A stretch of 64,000 nucleotides of DNA from JAICSD01 sp035637115 (GCA_035637115.1 DASPXV010000197.1:1-64000), one strand, 5' to 3'. Counted from the stretch's first letter, positions 1 to 8,950 are shown. Numbers and translations are program-made. The notes: a model not told the origin generated them from the letters alone.

Positions 1-2
1 CC

Positions 3-1172
3 CTGATCGAGGAAGCCGTCGTCGATGCGTACACCGAAGCCGAGCAAGTCGTCGGATTCCACGCGACCATCGAGCAACACCTCGCGCTTCCGTTCGAGAC
101 CGTCGTGCTGCGGGCCATCTCGACGCGAGCGGCGATCTCCCGCACGTCGTTCAGCAACCACTACGAATACGGCGACCTGAAGGCGAACCCACGCGATCTC
201 CTAGTGAAGTACTTCGACGCCTCGCTCTACTTCGCCAACTGGTTGTTCCTCGAGGTCGCGTTCCGGTATCCGAAAGGCGCGGTGGACACGAAGGCGTTGC
301 GCCGCTACCCGGCGGGCCACACGGTCGACATTCGCTCCACAGCCCGTGATGTCATCGTCGCCATCTCGCTCGAGAGTGACGGGGAGAGCTTTGATACTGC
401 AGACGACGGCAGCAGCTGGTTGTCGTCGTTGATCGCTCTTCGGGCTGACATCGCAAGTGGCGACGAGCGGGCTCTCTATCTGGCATGGCTGCTGGATCTC
501 CAGTGCGGCGAGATCGACGACGACGCCCTCGAGCCCGGCCGTCCGGACGGTCTCGGTCGTCTCTCCCCGACGCTCGATAGCTTCGTCGACATCATGGGCA
601 TCGATCGCGGTCTGATTGCCGCGGCGGCGGAAGGTGCGTCGAGGGCGTCGGCGGCGCCTTCGACGCGGCAGGTCGAGCGGTGGACTGCGGCCCTCGACAC
701 CGATGAGCACGTGGCGCTGCTCGCCCGCGTGGCGCGTGGCGACGGGAGCGTGGGCGCCGAGATCATGCGTCGGTCTCGACGGCATGCGCCACAGCAACTG
801 TCTGGCCCGTTGCGAACGGCTGGCGCATTGAGGGCACGCGCGGAGTCGCTTGCTGAAGCGAGAGGTCAGGCTGCCCAGCAACGCGAGGTCCGCGAACGCG
901 CGCGGCGTGAACGCGAGCAGCAAGTAGCGCGCGACCGCTATCTGACTGGCCTGGCGAAACGAGAACGCCAGGCGTGGCAGCGGATCGACGCGCTGGTTGG
1001 GACGAAGCGTCCGGCCGACTACGCTGCGGCGGTGAAACTCGTCGGGGACCTGCGCGATGTGAGCGGACGGACAGGACGCGGCGCAGCGTTCGGGCGTCGC
1101 ATCGCCGCGCTGCGACAGGCGCACGCGAAAAACCCCAATCTGCTGGCGCGGCTCAGGAAGGTCGGCTTGTGA
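3..1172 (+). CDS. Chimeric ORF: calcium-binding-like N-terminus joined to an uncharacterised coiled-coil family (5' partial)
   Basis: The frame is open from the left edge, so the true start lies outside the window; the first internal start is GTG at 105. The first ~35 codons (ending HLALPFETVV) resemble the N-terminus of a small bacterial protein family usually annotated as calcium-binding. From LRAISTRA onward (about position 105) the protein reads as a different, uncharacterised family: TSFSNHYEYGDLK, a segment YFDASLYFANW, an acidic middle, then a long Arg/Glu-rich coiled coil (positions ~840-960) and a C-terminal segment with KRPADYAAAVKL. The second family normally has a ~20-residue lead before LRA-STRA which is missing here. 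Both family assignments are from memory. The join keeps the reading frame, so it may be a natural deletion fusion or an assembly artefact. Function unknown. Confidence 0.7.
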   Translation: MIEEAVVDAYTEAEQVVGFHATIEQHLALPFETVVLRAISTRAAISRTSFSNHYEYGDLKANPRDLLVKYFDASLYFANWLFLEVAFRYPKGAVDTKALRRYPAGHTVDIRSTARDVIVAISLESDGESFDTADDGSSWLSSLIALRADIASGDERALYLAWLLDLQCGEIDDDALEPGRPDGLGRLSPTLDSFVDIMGIDRGLIAAAAEGASRASAAPSTRQVERWTAALDTDEHVALLARVARGDGSVGAEIMRRSRRHAPQQLSGPLRTAGALRARAESLAEARGQAAQQREVRERARREREQQVARDRYLTGLAKRERQAWQRIDALVGTKRPADYAAAVKLVGDLRDVSGRTGRGAAFGRRIAALRQAHAKNPNLLARLRKVGL

Positions 1173-1363
1173 GGGTTTGTCTGCGTCACTGCTACCGGGA
1201 CAACCTGCCTGGGATTCGAACTTTGCAGATTCGAGGCAACGCGTTGAGAACGCAGGGGTTGGACCTGCACTTCGCCGCCAGTCAGTGTCGACCTGCAAGG
1301 AGCTGTGTGAAATCGAACCGGGCAACTTGCCGCAGGGGAAGACTTCAAACGTCGGATGGGAAT

Positions 1364-1437
1364 TGGCTGGGACGTAGGGATTCGAACCCCAATAACCGCG
1401 TCCAGAGCGCGGTGTCCTACCGTTGAACGACGTCCCA
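1364..1437 (-). tRNA. tRNA-Gln (anticodon CTG)
   Basis: Read on the minus strand the sequence folds into a complete cloverleaf of 74 nt including an encoded CCA. The acceptor stem TGGGACG pairs with CGTCCCA, the discriminator is G, the anticodon stem CCGCG/CGCGG encloses the loop CTCTGGA with anticodon CTG at 1403-1405, and the T arm contains GGTTCGAATCC. The U1-A72 acceptor pair is typical of glutamine tRNAs. A glutaminyl-tRNA synthetase gene lies at 51170 in the same window. Confidence 0.96.
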
Positions 1438-1513
1438 GTAGGTCGCGGAATCTAAGATTGTATCAAAAACACCACCCCTTTTCTCATGCACCCGGATGAC
1501 GAGCACGGAGTCC

Positions 1514-2440
1514 TCAGCTTCCGTGCGGGTTCAAATCAGGCCACTTCCGACCATCCCTGACATAGGCATCCAACCACGATCGGATCAGTGCATTTCGCTC
1601 ATCAAAGAATTCCGGCAAGCCGTGACTCCCGCCCTCGAACATCACCAGACGCATCGGTCGCTTCGCCTCGAAGAGCGCACGGGCCATATCGAACGCTTCG
1701 GAAGGGGACACGCGCCAATCTGCCGTGCCATGCAGGAGAAGCAATGGAACCGTCGCCGGCAATTTGTCGACCCAGCGAATCGCTGAACGCCGGCTGAGCG
1801 CATCTTCTCGACTCGTCGCGTAGTCCGGCATGAACTGCTTGAAGTTCGCCTCCATCTCGGGCCGGCTGCGGCCGTTCTCGAAGAGATCCGACATGCCCGA
1901 CACAATCACTGCGGCCTTGACGCGATTCGTTCGCGACAACGCCATGTAGGTCATCATTCCTCCGCGGCTGGTGCCCCACATGCCGATTCGCTTCGCGTCG
2001 GCACTCGATAGGGAATCGAGGACTGGAATCAGGTTCAGAACGTCGTCGACGTCGGCGCCGCCGTAGTCGTCGTGCCCCTCGCTGCCGCCAGCGCCGCGAT
2101 ATTGGCTCGCGACGGCAATGTAGCCCCATGCCGTAATGCGACCCAGCAAATTCACGGCTGTCTCATCGGTGATCACGTTGAGCGTCGAGTTGCCCCCGCG
2201 ATTGACGATGACGCAGGGAAACGGTCCCGGACCATTCGGCGTCGCAAGGTATCCGTTGATCCGCACGCCGCCGCTCATGTAGGTAATTCCCTCCACGCGG
2301 ACGTGTCGCAGCACATCGGCAGATGCCTGCGCCGCATCGGCCGACAGGTGCACCGGGCGCCGCTCAACGATCGGTCCCGGCGCAGCGACGAGCAAACGAC
2401 TGGTGATAGCAAACACCGATGCGATACAGAGCTGCTTCAT
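1514..2440 (-). CDS. Secreted alpha/beta hydrolase, prolyl-oligopeptidase/dienelactone hydrolase type
   Basis: A 308-residue protein with a Sec-type signal peptide (hydrophobic residues ~5-20, cut near AAPGP). An alpha/beta-hydrolase core follows: an oxyanion-type segment NRGGN at 80-84, the nucleophile elbow GTSRGG with Ser158, a catalytic Asp at 241 in HGTADWRV, and His273 in EGGSHGL. The spacing fits the S9/dienelactone-hydrolase group, which cleave peptides or esters; the real substrate cannot be told. A GGAG ribosome site lies just upstream of the ATG. It is transcribed away from the VWFA gene at 2615 and shares a 174-bp intergenic region with it. The protein is probably periplasmic or secreted. 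Confidence 0.85.
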   Translation of the reverse strand: MKQLCIASVFAITSRLLVAAPGPIVERRPVHLSADAAQASADVLRHVRVEGITYMSGGVRINGYLATPNGPGPFPCVIVNRGGNSTLNVITDETAVNLLGRITAWGYIAVASQYRGAGGSEGHDDYGGADVDDVLNLIPVLDSLSSADAKRIGMWGTSRGGMMTYMALSRTNRVKAAVIVSGMSDLFENGRSRPEMEANFKQFMPDYATSREDALSRRSAIRWVDKLPATVPLLLLHGTADWRVSPSEAFDMARALFEAKRPMRLVMFEGGSHGLPEFFDERNALIRSWLDAYVRDGRKWPDLNPHGS

Positions 2441-2614
2441 CGCGATCTCCGATCCGTGTGCCGCAGTTACGCGGAGCCGTGGACTATATACGCTGATCTT
2501 CTGGCAGCCGGACGGGGGGCCAGCTCATCAATTGAGCTGCGCTGGACGCTCGGCGTGTTAGCATGCCTTCTCCCCAACAATTTGCGGCCAGGACCCGGCG
2601 AAAGCGCACTGGAC

Positions 2615-3598
2615 ATGAGAATCATGTTTCAACGACTTGTCATTGGCATGGGCATCATCGGCGGCCTGGCCGTCACATCGCCGCGCGCGCAAGAGGCTGC
2701 GAACCCGCCGCGGCAAACCTTTCGAAGCGCCGCCGACGTCGTCACTATCCAGGCGTCAGTCCGAGACGCTCGCGGACGCGTCGTGAACGGACTCACCACG
2801 ACGGACTTCGAGGTCCGTGACAATGGACAGCTCCGCCCGATTCTTTCTCTGCGCTCCGATCGCCAATCGCCGCTCAGCCTCGCGATCCTCGTTGACATGA
2901 GCGGCAGCATGCGCATCGGACCCAAGATCGCGATGGCGCGTGAGGCGTACGACTCGGTCTTGTCGCAACTTCGCCAGGATCAGGACGAAGCGGCCCTCTT
3001 CACTTTCGATGCGACGCTCCATGAACGGCGCGACTTCACGCGCGATCTCGCGACATTGAACGACGGGCTGTCCGATTTCGAGCCGTTTGGCACGACCTCC
3101 CTGTATGACGCGACGGCCGCGGCAGCCCGTCGACTCTCCGCCCGATCTGGAACACACAAGGCGGTTATCGTGCTCACCGACGGAATCGACACGAGCAGCG
3201 CGATGACGGCGCAAGCGGTTTCCGGGCTGGCAAGCTCGATCGACGTGCCGGTGTTCGTCGTCGCGACCGTGCCGTCGCTGGATCAGCGAGTCCTGTTGGA
3301 GGCATCCGGGCGCGCGACACCATCAGGCGCGGCAGACCTGCGCGATCTGGCGGAGTGGACGGGGGGGCAATTCGTGTTCGCCAGCACGTTTGCGGAAACG
3401 ATTGTCGCGGCTTCACATCTCATCGACGAACTGCGCCAGGAGTACGTGATCGCCATTGAAGCGGCAAACGATCGCGAGTGGCGACGGCTCGATGTGCGGG
3501 TCAGGCGTCCGTCGACGATCGTGAAAGCGCGAAGCGGATATTTTGCCGGCGCGAATTCCGTCACTGACACCCACTCATCCGCCTCCGCCGCACGCTGA
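2615..3598 (+). CDS. VWFA-related acidobacterial-type secreted protein
   Basis: A 327-residue protein with an N-terminal signal peptide (MRIMFQRLVIGMGIIGGLAV, cut near SPRAQ). An Ig-like strand segment ending TTTDFEVRDNG comes before a von Willebrand factor A domain beginning LAILVDMSGSM. Asp94, Ser96 and Ser98 form the DxSxS metal-ion adhesion site, and LTDGIDTSS supplies the later Asp. The layout (signal, 'F-V-DNG' motif, VWA, conserved ELRQEYVIAIE tail) matches the VWFA-related family that is expanded in Acidobacteria and has no known biochemical role. A second start (ATG 2624) is possible; the frame is open further upstream, but the signal peptide fixes the likely N-terminus. A related gene is at 5049-6023. 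Confidence 0.88.
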   Translation: MRIMFQRLVIGMGIIGGLAVTSPRAQEAANPPRQTFRSAADVVTIQASVRDARGRVVNGLTTTDFEVRDNGQLRPILSLRSDRQSPLSLAILVDMSGSMRIGPKIAMAREAYDSVLSQLRQDQDEAALFTFDATLHERRDFTRDLATLNDGLSDFEPFGTTSLYDATAAAARRLSARSGTHKAVIVLTDGIDTSSAMTAQAVSGLASSIDVPVFVVATVPSLDQRVLLEASGRATPSGAADLRDLAEWTGGQFVFASTFAETIVAASHLIDELRQEYVIAIEAANDREWRRLDVRVRRPSTIVKARSGYFAGANSVTDTHSSASAAR

Positions 3599-3610
3599 TT
3601 CCCGCGCGAC

Positions 3611-3907
3611 TCAGCCGCCGGCGATCGCGCCGACGATCATGAACGGTTCGGCGCCGCGCGCGACGGCGTCTGGCAGCGGCGCATCGAGCGCCGCGAAAGA
3701 CAGATCCTCTTCACATGCGAAAAAGCGCAGGAACGGACGGCGCTGGTCGGTGGCGTAGTCGCGGATCGTGCCGCGCAGCATCGGATACCGCAGTTCGATC
3801 GCGTCGATCACGCTGCGGGCCGTAACCGTCCCCCTCACGTCGACCATCACTTCGCGATCGACGCCCGCCAGCTGGCGCAGGTGAAACGGCAACTCGACGC
3901 GGACCAT
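3611..3907 (-). CDS. MoaD/ThiS-like ubiquitin-fold protein
   Basis: A 98-residue beta-grasp protein: MVRVELPFHLRQLAG, then VDVRGTVTARSVIDAIE, with the C-terminal tail GAIAGG. The terminal Gly-Gly is the feature that lets MoaD and ThiS be adenylated and carry sulfur as a thiocarboxylate, so the catalytic end is intact. It starts immediately after the stop of the propeller gene at 3908 with no spacing, so the two are almost certainly co-translated. No MoaE, MoeB or ThiF-like gene lies in the window. The partner and the sulfur acceptor are therefore unknown, and a role in molybdopterin synthesis should not be assumed. Confidence 0.85.
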   Translation of the reverse strand: MVRVELPFHLRQLAGVDREVMVDVRGTVTARSVIDAIELRYPMLRGTIRDYATDQRRPFLRFFACEEDLSFAALDAPLPDAVARGAEPFMIVGAIAGG

Positions 3908-5020
3908 TCAGATCGTCTGCACTTCTACTGACACGACCGGTGGAAGATCCCGGACGATGGCGTTCCACGTCTCACCCGCGTCAGTCGACGCGTACACCTG
4001 TCCTCCCGTCGTGCCGAAGTAAATCCCGCACGTGTCCAGCGCATCGACGGCCATGGCCTCGCGCAGCACGTTGACGTAGCAGTCCTTCTGCGGCAGCCCC
4101 TTCGTCAGCGGTTGCCACTCGTTGCCGCCGGTCTTGCTGCGGAACACCTGGAGCTTGCCATCGATCGGGTAATGCTCGGAGTCGCTCTTGATGGGAACGA
4201 CGAAGACGGTTTCAGCTTCGTGCGCGTGCACGTCGATGGCGAACCCGAAGTCCGTCGGCAGATTGCCGCTGATCTTCTGCCACGACTCGCCGCTGTCGTC
4301 GGTCCGCATCACGTCCCAGTGCTTCTGCATGAACAGCGTCTTCGGGCGCGACGGATGCATCGCGATGCGGTGCACGCAGTGGCCCACTTCGGCCGTCGGA
4401 TCCGGCAGGTACTTGGAAAACAGTCCCTTCGTGATCGCCTTCCAGGTCGCGCCGCCGTCATCGGAACGAAACGTGCCCGCGGCGGATATCGCGACGTACA
4501 GACGCTCGTGGTTCCTCGGATCGATGAGGATGGTGTGGAGGCACATCCCGCCGGCCCCGGGCGCCCATTTCGAACCAGTGCTGTGGCCGCGCAGCGCCGA
4601 CAACTCGCTCCAGGTCTGGCCGCCGTCGGCCGACTTGAACAGCGCGGCGTCCTCGACTCCCGCATAGACCGTGTCGGGATCGTTCAACGACGGTTCGAGG
4701 TGCCACACGCGCTTGAATTCCCACGGGTGCGGCGTCCCGTCGTACCACTGGTGGGTGCCGGGAATGCCGTCGTACAGGAACTTGTTGCCGACGGCCTCCC
4801 ACGTCCTGCCGCCGTCATTGCTCCGCTGCATCATCTGGCCGAACCAGTCGTTCGACTGCGAGGCGTAAATGCGGTTCGGATCGACGGGAGAGGCTTTGAG
4901 ATGGTAGAACTGCCAGCCGCCGAAGTTGGGCGCGCTCACTTCCCATTTCTCGCGCTTGCCGTCCGAGGTGAGGATGAACGCGCCTTTGCGCGTGCCGACC
5001 AGAACTCGCACTCCGCTCAC
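3908..5020 (-). CDS. BNR/sialidase-like beta-propeller protein
   Basis: About 370 residues built of repeated Asp-box/BNR blades: S-D-GG-TW motifs recur as RSNDGGRTWEAV, KSADGGQTWSEL, RSDDGGATWKAI, RTDDSGESWQKI and ASTDAGETWNAI. I chose GTG at 5020 because AGGAG sits 7-8 nt upstream and the protein then opens with VSGVRVLVGTRKGAFIL; an in-frame ATG at 5071 would overlap the VWFA gene. There is no signal peptide, so it is probably cytoplasmic. The family is usually annotated as exo-sialidase or glycosyl hydrolase, but no sialidase active-site Arg triad is evident, so enzymatic activity is doubtful. It is the middle gene of a minus-strand set VWFA - propeller - MoaD-like. Confidence 0.82.
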   Translation of the reverse strand: MSGVRVLVGTRKGAFILTSDGKREKWEVSAPNFGGWQFYHLKASPVDPNRIYASQSNDWFGQMMQRSNDGGRTWEAVGNKFLYDGIPGTHQWYDGTPHPWEFKRVWHLEPSLNDPDTVYAGVEDAALFKSADGGQTWSELSALRGHSTGSKWAPGAGGMCLHTILIDPRNHERLYVAISAAGTFRSDDGGATWKAITKGLFSKYLPDPTAEVGHCVHRIAMHPSRPKTLFMQKHWDVMRTDDSGESWQKISGNLPTDFGFAIDVHAHEAETVFVVPIKSDSEHYPIDGKLQVFRSKTGGNEWQPLTKGLPQKDCYVNVLREAMAVDALDTCGIYFGTTGGQVYASTDAGETWNAIVRDLPPVVSVEVQTI

Positions 5021-5048
5021 AGTTTGCTCCTGTTGATCATCATCTCCG

Positions 5049-6023
5049 TTAGTTTGGCATTTCCGGCGCAACGTAGCTTCGCTGACCGCGCACCTTCACG
5101 CCCTTCCGGCTGACGCGCACCTCGATGCGATGCAGCTTGCCATCACGCTTCGGCGGCGCGAAGCCCAGCAGATACTGGCTGTGAAGCTCGTCGACGATGC
5201 GGCCGAACGCCGACACGAGATCCTCGCCGTATCGAATCTCGATGTAGCCGCCGCCGCTCTCTTCGGCGACCCGCGCCAGGCCGGGATCGGGAAGATCCGC
5301 GAGCAGCGCGGCCTGCAGTCCGCCGGGCCCGGCGCCGGGCGCCATCGTGCGCTGCTGCCGGCTCCGCATGCCGACCCCGTAGATCATCACGTTGTCGGCT
5401 CGCGCGCGATCGATGACTTCCGCCTGGCTCGCAATGCGCCGCCCGAATCCAGTCGGGCCGCTGTCCTTGCCATCGCTCAGTACAAGGATCGCGCGGCGTT
5501 GCTCGGCGCCGTCGCCAAACGCAGTGATCGCATCGTCGATTGCGCGCCATAACGGCGTCGGAGCGTCGGGATCGATGCCCTGCGGGATCGCTTCGCGCAG
5601 TTCGCGGACGTCGTGCGTGAATTCGGGGCTGATGACGACGTTGCGGCCGAACGTTCCGAGGCGGGCGAGGTCGTCCGGCCGCAGCCGCGCGAACAGTTGT
5701 TCCGACGCTGCCCTGAGAAGCGGAAGGTTTCCTTCCATGCTGCCGGAGACGTCGAGCAGGACAATTAGCCTGATCGGCTGCGGGGTGATATCGAACAGCG
5801 TGATCGGCTGCGGCTTGCCTTCATCGCGGATCTCGAAGTCATCCTTGCCGAGCGTCGTGATTAGCCGTCCGTCGCGGTCCGTCGCAGTGACGAAGACGCG
5901 GACCGCCTCGCCGTGGCCTCGGAATACCGGCTGCTGACTCTGACGTGCGGCTGTGCCGCCGACCTCGAGCGCGCAACAGACAAGTATCGCGATGACGCTC
6001 GAACGTTGCAGCGCTGGACGCAT
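5049..6023 (-). CDS. VWFA-related acidobacterial-type secreted protein
   Basis: A 324-residue protein with a signal peptide (residues ~1-27, RSSVIAILVCCALEVGG). The segment KDDFEIRDEGKPQPITLFD is the strand motif that precedes the VWA domain in this family. The VWA metal site is Asp91-x-Ser93-x-Ser95 in LLDVSGSMEGN, with LSDGKDSG later. The C-terminal ELHSQYLLGFAPPKRDGKLH is the usual tail. It is a paralogue of the protein at 2615-3598 and is transcribed in the opposite direction. The next gene downstream (propeller, GTG 5020) begins 28 bp after its stop, so they may share a transcript. Confidence 0.88.
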   Translation of the reverse strand: MRPALQRSSVIAILVCCALEVGGTAARQSQQPVFRGHGEAVRVFVTATDRDGRLITTLGKDDFEIRDEGKPQPITLFDITPQPIRLIVLLDVSGSMEGNLPLLRAASEQLFARLRPDDLARLGTFGRNVVISPEFTHDVRELREAIPQGIDPDAPTPLWRAIDDAITAFGDGAEQRRAILVLSDGKDSGPTGFGRRIASQAEVIDRARADNVMIYGVGMRSRQQRTMAPGAGPGGLQAALLADLPDPGLARVAEESGGGYIEIRYGEDLVSAFGRIVDELHSQYLLGFAPPKRDGKLHRIEVRVSRKGVKVRGQRSYVAPEMPN

Positions 6024-6149
6024 TCCTCACATTCGTAACACAGAGCGCGGGAAGGATGCGAGCGGCCCGCCGGATCTTCGGCACTCTGCTGCTATACGGA
6101 CTGAGCTGGCGTGCTGCGCGAGTGGCTATCTGTCGTCGGTGCGAAGTGA

Positions 6150-7452
6150 CTACCTCAGTTCGAGCACCCACGCGTTGCTGGTCGCTCCGACCAGCAGTAA
6201 GCGGCCATCGGGAGACGGCCGGGGATTTCCCACTATCTGGCTCTCGAACATGTGAAGAAGCTGCGTCGTCCCGTCGAGACCGATGTGCAGGACCTGCCCA
6301 CCGAGAAGTGTCCCGGTCGTTCCGAACAGGCTGCGACCATCCGGCGCCCAGGCGATCTCTGACAGGTTCTTGAAGTTCTTCAGCTGGACGATCCGCTTCT
6401 CGCCGGTCGCAAGGCGCAGCAGCGTTACCTGATCCCCGCCGCCCCAGGCGAACTGCCCGAACGCGACAGTCGTTCCGTCGGGTGAGACGCCCCAGAAGGT
6501 AACGCCGGCGCCCTTGTCCGCGAGCGCCGCGAGGTCGCGCACGCGTCCCGTCGCAGGATCGAACGCCGAGAGGCCGGCGCGCGCGTTGTGATCGTGCTCG
6601 TCGGCGCGGCGCTTCCACCAGCATGCACGAGCCGTCGCCGGCGGCCGGACATCGTATGTCGGGCAACGACCGTGAGTCCGTGCCGGACGTCCCCGGAGCC
6701 GCGTTCCAGAACCGCAGGGTTTCACGTCGCTGACCGATGGAGGAGTGTCCCGCAGGATCGCGGTAATGACTGAAATGCTCTGTCGCCTCTGAACGGACGA
6801 CGACCCGTCGCCATTTCGAACAGCATCACGCCGAGCGAGAAGATGTCCGATCGTGCGTCGGTGGGGCGCCCTTCGGCCTGTTCGGGCGACATGTAAGCGA
6901 TCGTTCCGAGGATCCGCCCGTCACCGGTAATCGGCACGGTTCCGGTTGAGACCATGCCGTCGAGCGCGGGCACCTCGTGCAGCTTGGCGAGGCCGAAGTC
7001 CAACACCTTGACGCGCGTGTTGGCGGTCACGATCACGTTGCCGGGCTTCAGATCGCGATGGATGATCCCGCGCTGGTGCGCCGCCGCCACGGCGTCCGCG
7101 ATCGGGATGGCGATCGGCAGAAGTCGTTCCAGCGGAAGGCCGCTCGCCGGAATCTGCGAGGCGAGCGATGGACCCTCGACGTACTCCATCGTGAGGAACG
7201 CGATGCCGTCGGCTTCCTCGAACGAGAACAGGGTCACGATGGCGGGATGGTTCAGGCGCGCGGCCGCCTGCGCTTCGCGTTCCAGACGCAAGCGCCGTTC
7301 GGCGTTGGCCGCGAGATCGTCGGGCAGGATCTTGAGCGCGACCGGACGCCCGAGCCGCGTGTCATTCGCGAGATAGACCTCGCCCATGCCGCCGCGCCGA
7401 GCGCGGACACGATCCGGTAGGCGCCGAGCCGACGTCCAGCCGCGAGCCTCAC
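6150..7452 (-). pseudogene. Decayed Ser/Thr protein kinase with C-terminal WD40-like propeller
   Basis: Pieces of one gene lie in different frames. The start (LGAYRIVSALGA, from 7452) shifts near 7393, where one G of the GAGGMGEVYLA glycine loop is missing. The kinase body (7387-6790) keeps VALKIL, HRDLKPGN, DFGLAK and YMSPEQAEG. The frame is lost again near 6780, where the typical tail SVITAILRDTPPSVSD continues in another frame. The helical end of the kinase domain is then missing, and a propeller-like piece (FDPATGRVRDLAAL ... FWGVSPDGTTVAFGQ, ending at 6150) follows, with further frame changes near 6600-6700. At least three lesions and an internal deletion make this a pseudogene. The intact form would be a Pkn-type kinase joined to a PD40/TolB-like propeller, common in Acidobacteria. 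Confidence 0.8.
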
Positions 7453-7612
7453 GTGGCGAGTGATTATATGAGTGTCGTCATGAAAGTACGTAATTCCTAC
7501 GCAGCAAAATCAAACGCGCTGCAGTGCGATTGCCTGCGTTCTGCAGCGGTCCCCGGGCGGGAGTCGCCGGAAGATCGGGAACCGGTGTTGCATGGATCAC
7601 GCCCGGATCCCC

Positions 7613-8566
7613 ATGCACAATACTTTCGGCGCGCGACTGCGCCAGCAGCGTGAGAAGCGAGAGATATCTCTCAAGACGGTTTCCGAACAGACGAAGATCA
7701 AGCTGTCGCTGCTCGAGGGGCTCGAGCGGGATGACATCTCGCATTGGCCCTCGGGTATCTTCCGGCGCGCATACCTGCGTACGTATGCGTCCGCGATCGG
7801 CCTGAACCCGGACGTGGTCGCCCGCGAGTTTTTCGAACTGCACCCGGAGCCGGTCGAGCCCGTCGAACCGCCCGCGCCGCCACAGCCGCGTCTCCGCAGC
7901 TTCGTGGGCTCGGCGCTGGGTTCCCTCTCGCTGCGCCGCAAGCCCGCGAGAAATGAACCGCAATGGAGACCGCAGGGATTCGCGGTCAACCTGCCACCCG
8001 AAGAGCCTCCCGAGCCGCTGTTCGACTCGGAACCAGCCGTCGAACCGCCGCCTGCCGGGCCTGGCACGGCGCCGGAACTCGACATCCTGGCGGCCGCGCA
8101 GTTGTGCACGGACCTCGGCCGTGTCGAGGACCCAAGCCAGGTCCAGCCGCTGCTCCGTGAAGCCGCCCGGATCCTGGATGCACGGGGTCTCGTGGTCTGG
8201 GTGTGGGACGCGATTGCCGCAGAGTTGCGGCCGGCGCTGGTTCACGGCTACTCGGAGTGCGTCCGTTCCAAGCTTCCCTGCGTGAAGGCCGACGCGAACA
8301 ACGTGACGGCTGCCGCGTTCCGATCCGAGCAGACCTGCGCGATCAACGGTGACGACCGCACCGGCGGCGCCCTCGTCGTGCCGCTGCTGACGCCCGCCGC
8401 GTGTGCCGGCGTGCTTGCGCTCGAGCTGCCCTACGGCAGCGCGCAGGCGACAACCGTTCGCGCGGTCGCGACATTCATTGCGGCGATGCTCGCGCAGCTA
8501 GTGGGTGTCGCCACCGACGACGAACCCCTCCCAGCCGCGCCGGTCGAAGCCGAACAGCACGCCTGA
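7613..8566 (+). CDS. RodZ-like helix-turn-helix protein with C-terminal GAF domain
   Basis: 317 residues from ATG 7613 (an in-frame ATG at 7592 would add seven). The N-terminal ~70 residues are a Cro/C1-type HTH of the RodZ kind: FGARLRQQREKREISL, then KIKLSLLEGLERDD and IFRRAYLRTYASAIGL. A Pro/Glu-rich linker follows (PEPVEPVEPPAPP and a second stretch EEPPEPLFDSEPAVEPPP). The last ~130 residues (LDILAAAQLCTDLGRV ... FIAAMLAQLVG) look like a GAF sensor. No transmembrane segment is seen, unlike true RodZ, so it is more likely a soluble ligand-sensing regulator. Its 3' end overlaps the antisense remnant at 8431-8895. Regulatory target unknown. Confidence 0.75.
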   Translation: MHNTFGARLRQQREKREISLKTVSEQTKIKLSLLEGLERDDISHWPSGIFRRAYLRTYASAIGLNPDVVAREFFELHPEPVEPVEPPAPPQPRLRSFVGSALGSLSLRRKPARNEPQWRPQGFAVNLPPEEPPEPLFDSEPAVEPPPAGPGTAPELDILAAAQLCTDLGRVEDPSQVQPLLREAARILDARGLVVWVWDAIAAELRPALVHGYSECVRSKLPCVKADANNVTAAAFRSEQTCAINGDDRTGGALVVPLLTPAACAGVLALELPYGSAQATTVRAVATFIAAMLAQLVGVATDDEPLPAAPVEAEQHA

Positions 8567-8895
8567 CCTACCGGGTCACCGATCCGCACGTCCTTCGATT
8601 CGAGCGGCAGCGTATACATGCTGCCGTCCTCGGCGATCGCCCACTCTCCGTGCCGCACATCCTTGATGCCGTCGGCGAAAAGCCGCCGCGGCAGGAACCC
8701 GTCCGGCGCCGGCAGCAGGTGGTAGAAGACCAGGAGCTTCACACCCGCGTCGTTCGCAATCCGCGACGCCTGTTCCGGAGTGATGTGATAGTCCTCGATG
8801 TTATGCATGATCGCGGCCGTGCCTTCGCGCCCCGCCGATCGCGCCGCTTTGCCAAGCGCGCGCGTCATGTTCACCGCGATCGCTTCAGAGATCAA
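8431..8895 (-). pseudogene. 5'-truncated MBL-fold metallo-hydrolase remnant
   Basis: The frame carries only the C-terminal third of a metallo-beta-lactamase-fold hydrolase: NIEDYHITPEQASRIANDAG, VKLLVFYHLLPAP with the late metal-ligand His, and DGIKDVRHGEWAIAEDGS. The N-terminal HxHxDH part is absent. The remaining frame begins right at the palindrome 8893-8950, as if that element replaced or accompanied loss of the 5' half. The 3' end also looks unnatural: after SKDVRIG the frame runs on antisense into the HTH-GAF gene (ending 7613-8566) without family resemblance, so the original stop may be gone. Probably not functional. Confidence 0.65.
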
Positions 8896-8950
8896 AACGG
8901 GGACAGTCCCCGTTTCCGAGGCTGGGGAAACGGGGACTGTCCCCGTTTTG
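8893..8950. repeat. REP-like perfect palindrome (25-bp arms, 8-bp loop)
   Basis: Positions 8893-8917 and 8926-8950 are exact reverse complements, separated by GAGGCTGG. Each arm is itself nearly palindromic around CGGGGACAGTCCCCG, so the element can fold as one long hairpin or as two short ones. This nested structure is typical of REP/REPIN-type repeats. It lies at the break point of the truncated MBL-fold gene and 20 bp after the stop of the DUF5655 gene. It could serve as a terminator for that minus-strand gene, though it has no U-tract of useful length. No transposase is nearby. Confidence 0.85.

Noticed and set aside
1177..1363. Small open frames between the first gene and the tRNA
   Set aside because: They lack ribosome sites and any protein-like pattern; I see nothing supportable here.
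2441..2614. Extending the VWFA gene upstream to 2072
   Set aside because: The added 181 codons are antisense to the hydrolase gene and are separated from the mature protein by a clear signal peptide start at 2615.
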